From Sandaracinus amylolyticus (GTDB lineage Bacteria; Myxococcota_A; Polyangia; Polyangiales; Sandaracinaceae), in the NCBI RefSeq assembly GCF_021631985.1, contig NZ_CP070225.1, positions 3,224,001 through 3,288,000 on the forward strand: a stretch of DNA of 64,000 nucleotides. The letters are read 5' to 3'. A model generated the notes under the pieces. The model saw nothing but the letters and a program-made list of their open reading frames with translations, was not told the DNA's origin and ran no database searches. Positions 62,736 through 64,000 of the stretch are shown one piece after another (within the stretch, counting starts at the first letter, position 1; each line of letters opens with the position of its first letter). The translations under genes and the position numbers were made by a program.

Positions 62736-63614
62736 ATGCCCGAGATCGTCTCGAACGGGCTGACGCTCCACTACGACACGTTCGGCGACTCGCGCGATCC
62801 CGCCGTGCTCCTCGTGATGGGGCTCGGGACGCAGATGATCGCGTGGCGCACCGAATTCTGCGAATCGCTCGCGTCGCTGGGCCTGCACGTCATTCGATTC
62901 GACAATCGCGACGTCGGGCTCTCGACGAAGATCCACGGCGCGCCGCTGCCCTCGATTCCGCGCACGCTGATGCTCCGGCCCTGGGGCTTCGCGCGCTCCG
63001 CATACACGCTCTCCGACATGGCGCGAGACGCGGTCGGAGTGCTCGACGGACTCTCCATCCGCGCTGCGCACGTGGTCGGAGTCTCGATGGGCGGAATGAT
63101 CGCCCAGACGCTCGCCATCGAGCATCGGAGTCGGACTCTCTCGCTCACGTCGGTCATGTCGAGCCCGGGCGACTACCGACTCCCGCCTCCGACCCACGCC
63201 GCGCGCACGATGCTGCTGCGCCCGGCGCCGCGATCGCGCGAGCAGGCGATCGATCAGGTCGTCGCGCTCTTCCGCGTGATCGGGAGTCCGAAGTACTTCG
63301 ACGAAGCGCGGGTGCGCGAGCGAGCGGGAGAGTCCTACGATCGCTCGAGCTATCGCCTCGGCACGGCGCGACAGCTGGATGCGATCCTCGCGTCGCGGCC
63401 GCGCTCACCCGCGCTCCGAGAGCTCCGGATCGCGGCGACCATCGTGCACGGCGCGCTCGATCCGCTCGTCCCGATCGCGCACGGCCTCGCCACCGCGAAG
63501 GCGATCCCGGGCGCAGATCTGCACGTCATCGACGATCTCGCGCACGACCTGCCCGAGCCGAAATGGCCCGAGCTCGTCCGCGCGATCTCGAGAACGATCG
63601 AGCGCGCCGCCTGA
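62736..63614 (+). CDS. Alpha/beta hydrolase
   Basis: A 292-aa hydrolase. The nucleophile elbow is GVSMGG (near residue 113), the acid is Asp in HGALDPLVP, and the His is in DDLAHDLP. The oxyanion segment is VMGLGTQMIAW. The family includes RdmC-like esterases and other carboxylic-ester hydrolases; the substrate is unknown. It is co-transcribed with gloA, 1 bp downstream, so it may act on a related small metabolite, such as a thioester or lactone, but this is a guess. Confidence 0.85.
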   Translation: MPEIVSNGLTLHYDTFGDSRDPAVLLVMGLGTQMIAWRTEFCESLASLGLHVIRFDNRDVGLSTKIHGAPLPSIPRTLMLRPWGFARSAYTLSDMARDAVGVLDGLSIRAAHVVGVSMGGMIAQTLAIEHRSRTLSLTSVMSSPGDYRLPPPTHAARTMLLRPAPRSREQAIDQVVALFRVIGSPKYFDEARVRERAGESYDRSSYRLGTARQLDAILASRPRSPALRELRIAATIVHGALDPLVPIAHGLATAKAIPGADLHVIDDLAHDLPEPKWPELVRAISRTIERAA

Positions 63615-63716
63615 CTCGCAGGCGACGCGCTCGCGCTCGAACGTCGGAGTCGAAGACCGTCGAACATCGGCTCGCCGGCGGTCCGGGACCCGCGGGACGA
63701 GCACTCCGGCGAGGAG

Positions 63717-64000
63717 TCAGCCCGGAAGACGCTTGCGCGTCGTCCAGAACTCCGCGACCGGGCCGACACGATCCGGGCCCTTCGCCGACTCCTCGTCGGC
63801 ACCGACCACGAGGAAGCCGATCGCGTCCTCGCGCCCGAGCCGCACCTGGAGCTTCACGAGATCGGCGGGCGAGAGCGTGCCCTCGCGCACCAGCACGATC
63901 ACTCGATCCGCGAGGCGCGCCGCGCGGCGCAGCGTCGGGCCTTCCATCGCGCCGGTCCACGCGAGCGCGACCGCCTGCTCGTGCGGCGCACGCGACTCGG
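63717..64000 (-). CDS. C-terminal fragment of a probable BY-kinase/CpsD-like ATPase (partial)
   Basis: The frame is open from the right edge to a stop at 63717. The 94 visible residues include WTGAMEGPTLRRAARLADRVIVLVREGTLSPADL, cited by its parts: TGAMEGPTLRRAARLAD then RVIVLVREGTL, and LGREDAIGFLVVG. This arrangement resembles the C-terminus of bacterial tyrosine (BY) kinases / exopolysaccharide chain-length regulators with a Walker ATPase. The upstream part lies beyond the window, so no Walker motif is visible. The call is tentative. Confidence 0.4.
   Translation of the reverse strand, partial: ESRAPHEQAVALAWTGAMEGPTLRRAARLADRVIVLVREGTLSPADLVKLQVRLGREDAIGFLVVGADEESAKGPDRVGPVAEFWTTRKRLPG

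Overview
The window is GC-rich, densely coded chromosomal DNA from a bacterium that looks like a member of the Myxococcota, probably near Sandaracinus/Polyangiales. The signs are eukaryote-like Ser/Thr kinases with PEGA tails, FHA proteins, many Cys-rich lipoproteins with Asp/Gly-rich linkers after the lipobox, MopE-like motifs, AT-hook proteins, a chromosomal parAB pair and strong G/C third-position bias. This placement is inference from gene content; there is no rRNA in the window. I saw no IS element, prophage, CRISPR array or tRNA.

Layout. 1-3.2 kb: scpB (cut by the left edge) and scpA, whose C-terminus carries 53 in-frame copies of an 18-bp repeat. 3.4-9.7 kb: small genes, two Cys-rich lipoproteins, a PrxQ/Bcp peroxiredoxin, a PPP-type phosphatase, a Rieske protein, an FHA-GGDEF protein and methionine aminopeptidase. 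9.8-15.1 kb: a Ser/Thr kinase, a duplicated double hairpin, a 54-aa protein, parA-parB and a YXWXGXW-repeat lipoprotein. 15.2-23.9 kb, mostly minus strand: a fatty acid hydroxylase family protein, folD, ileS, a long MopE-like/Gly-rich lipoprotein, a 42-bp hairpin-repeat array and a helical protein. 24-30 kb: an SH3-like lipoprotein, a micro-lipoprotein-lspA-lgt operon, a CAP-domain lipoprotein and a ribbon-helix-helix regulator with three palindromic sites upstream. 30-40 kb: a TlpA-like thioredoxin, a double-FHA protein, a crotonase, a sensor-like lipoprotein, a pseudokinase, a PEGA kinase, leuS and an orphan MazF/PemK-like protein. 40-47 kb: a minus-strand run of lipoproteins, a TonB receptor and a His-rich exported protein, then a fused TPP-TPS trehalose enzyme. 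47-55 kb: a TPR/lipoprotein pair, a hypothetical protein and a sulfotransferase / glycosyltransferase-sulfotransferase / ABC transporter operon. 55-64 kb: two tandem Kup transporters, a PEGA protein, a Cys-rich lipoprotein, an AT-hook protein, glyoxalase I, an alpha/beta hydrolase and the C-terminus of a probable BY-kinase-like protein.

Working together. Chromosome segregation is represented twice (ScpAB and ParAB). Lgt and LspA, the first two enzymes of lipoprotein maturation, lie among at least 13 predicted lipoproteins. Signalling is heavy: two intact kinases, one pseudokinase, two FHA proteins and one GGDEF protein. The least described units are the sulfotransferase/ABC operon (50.8-55.0 kb) and the TonB/His-rich/lipoprotein operon (40.6-44.9 kb). 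Both are held together by 4-nt start/stop overlaps. Two non-coding or low-complexity features also stand out: the hairpin array at 22.9-23.2 kb and the ScpA repeat. All assignments were made by reading the sequence; no database search was run.
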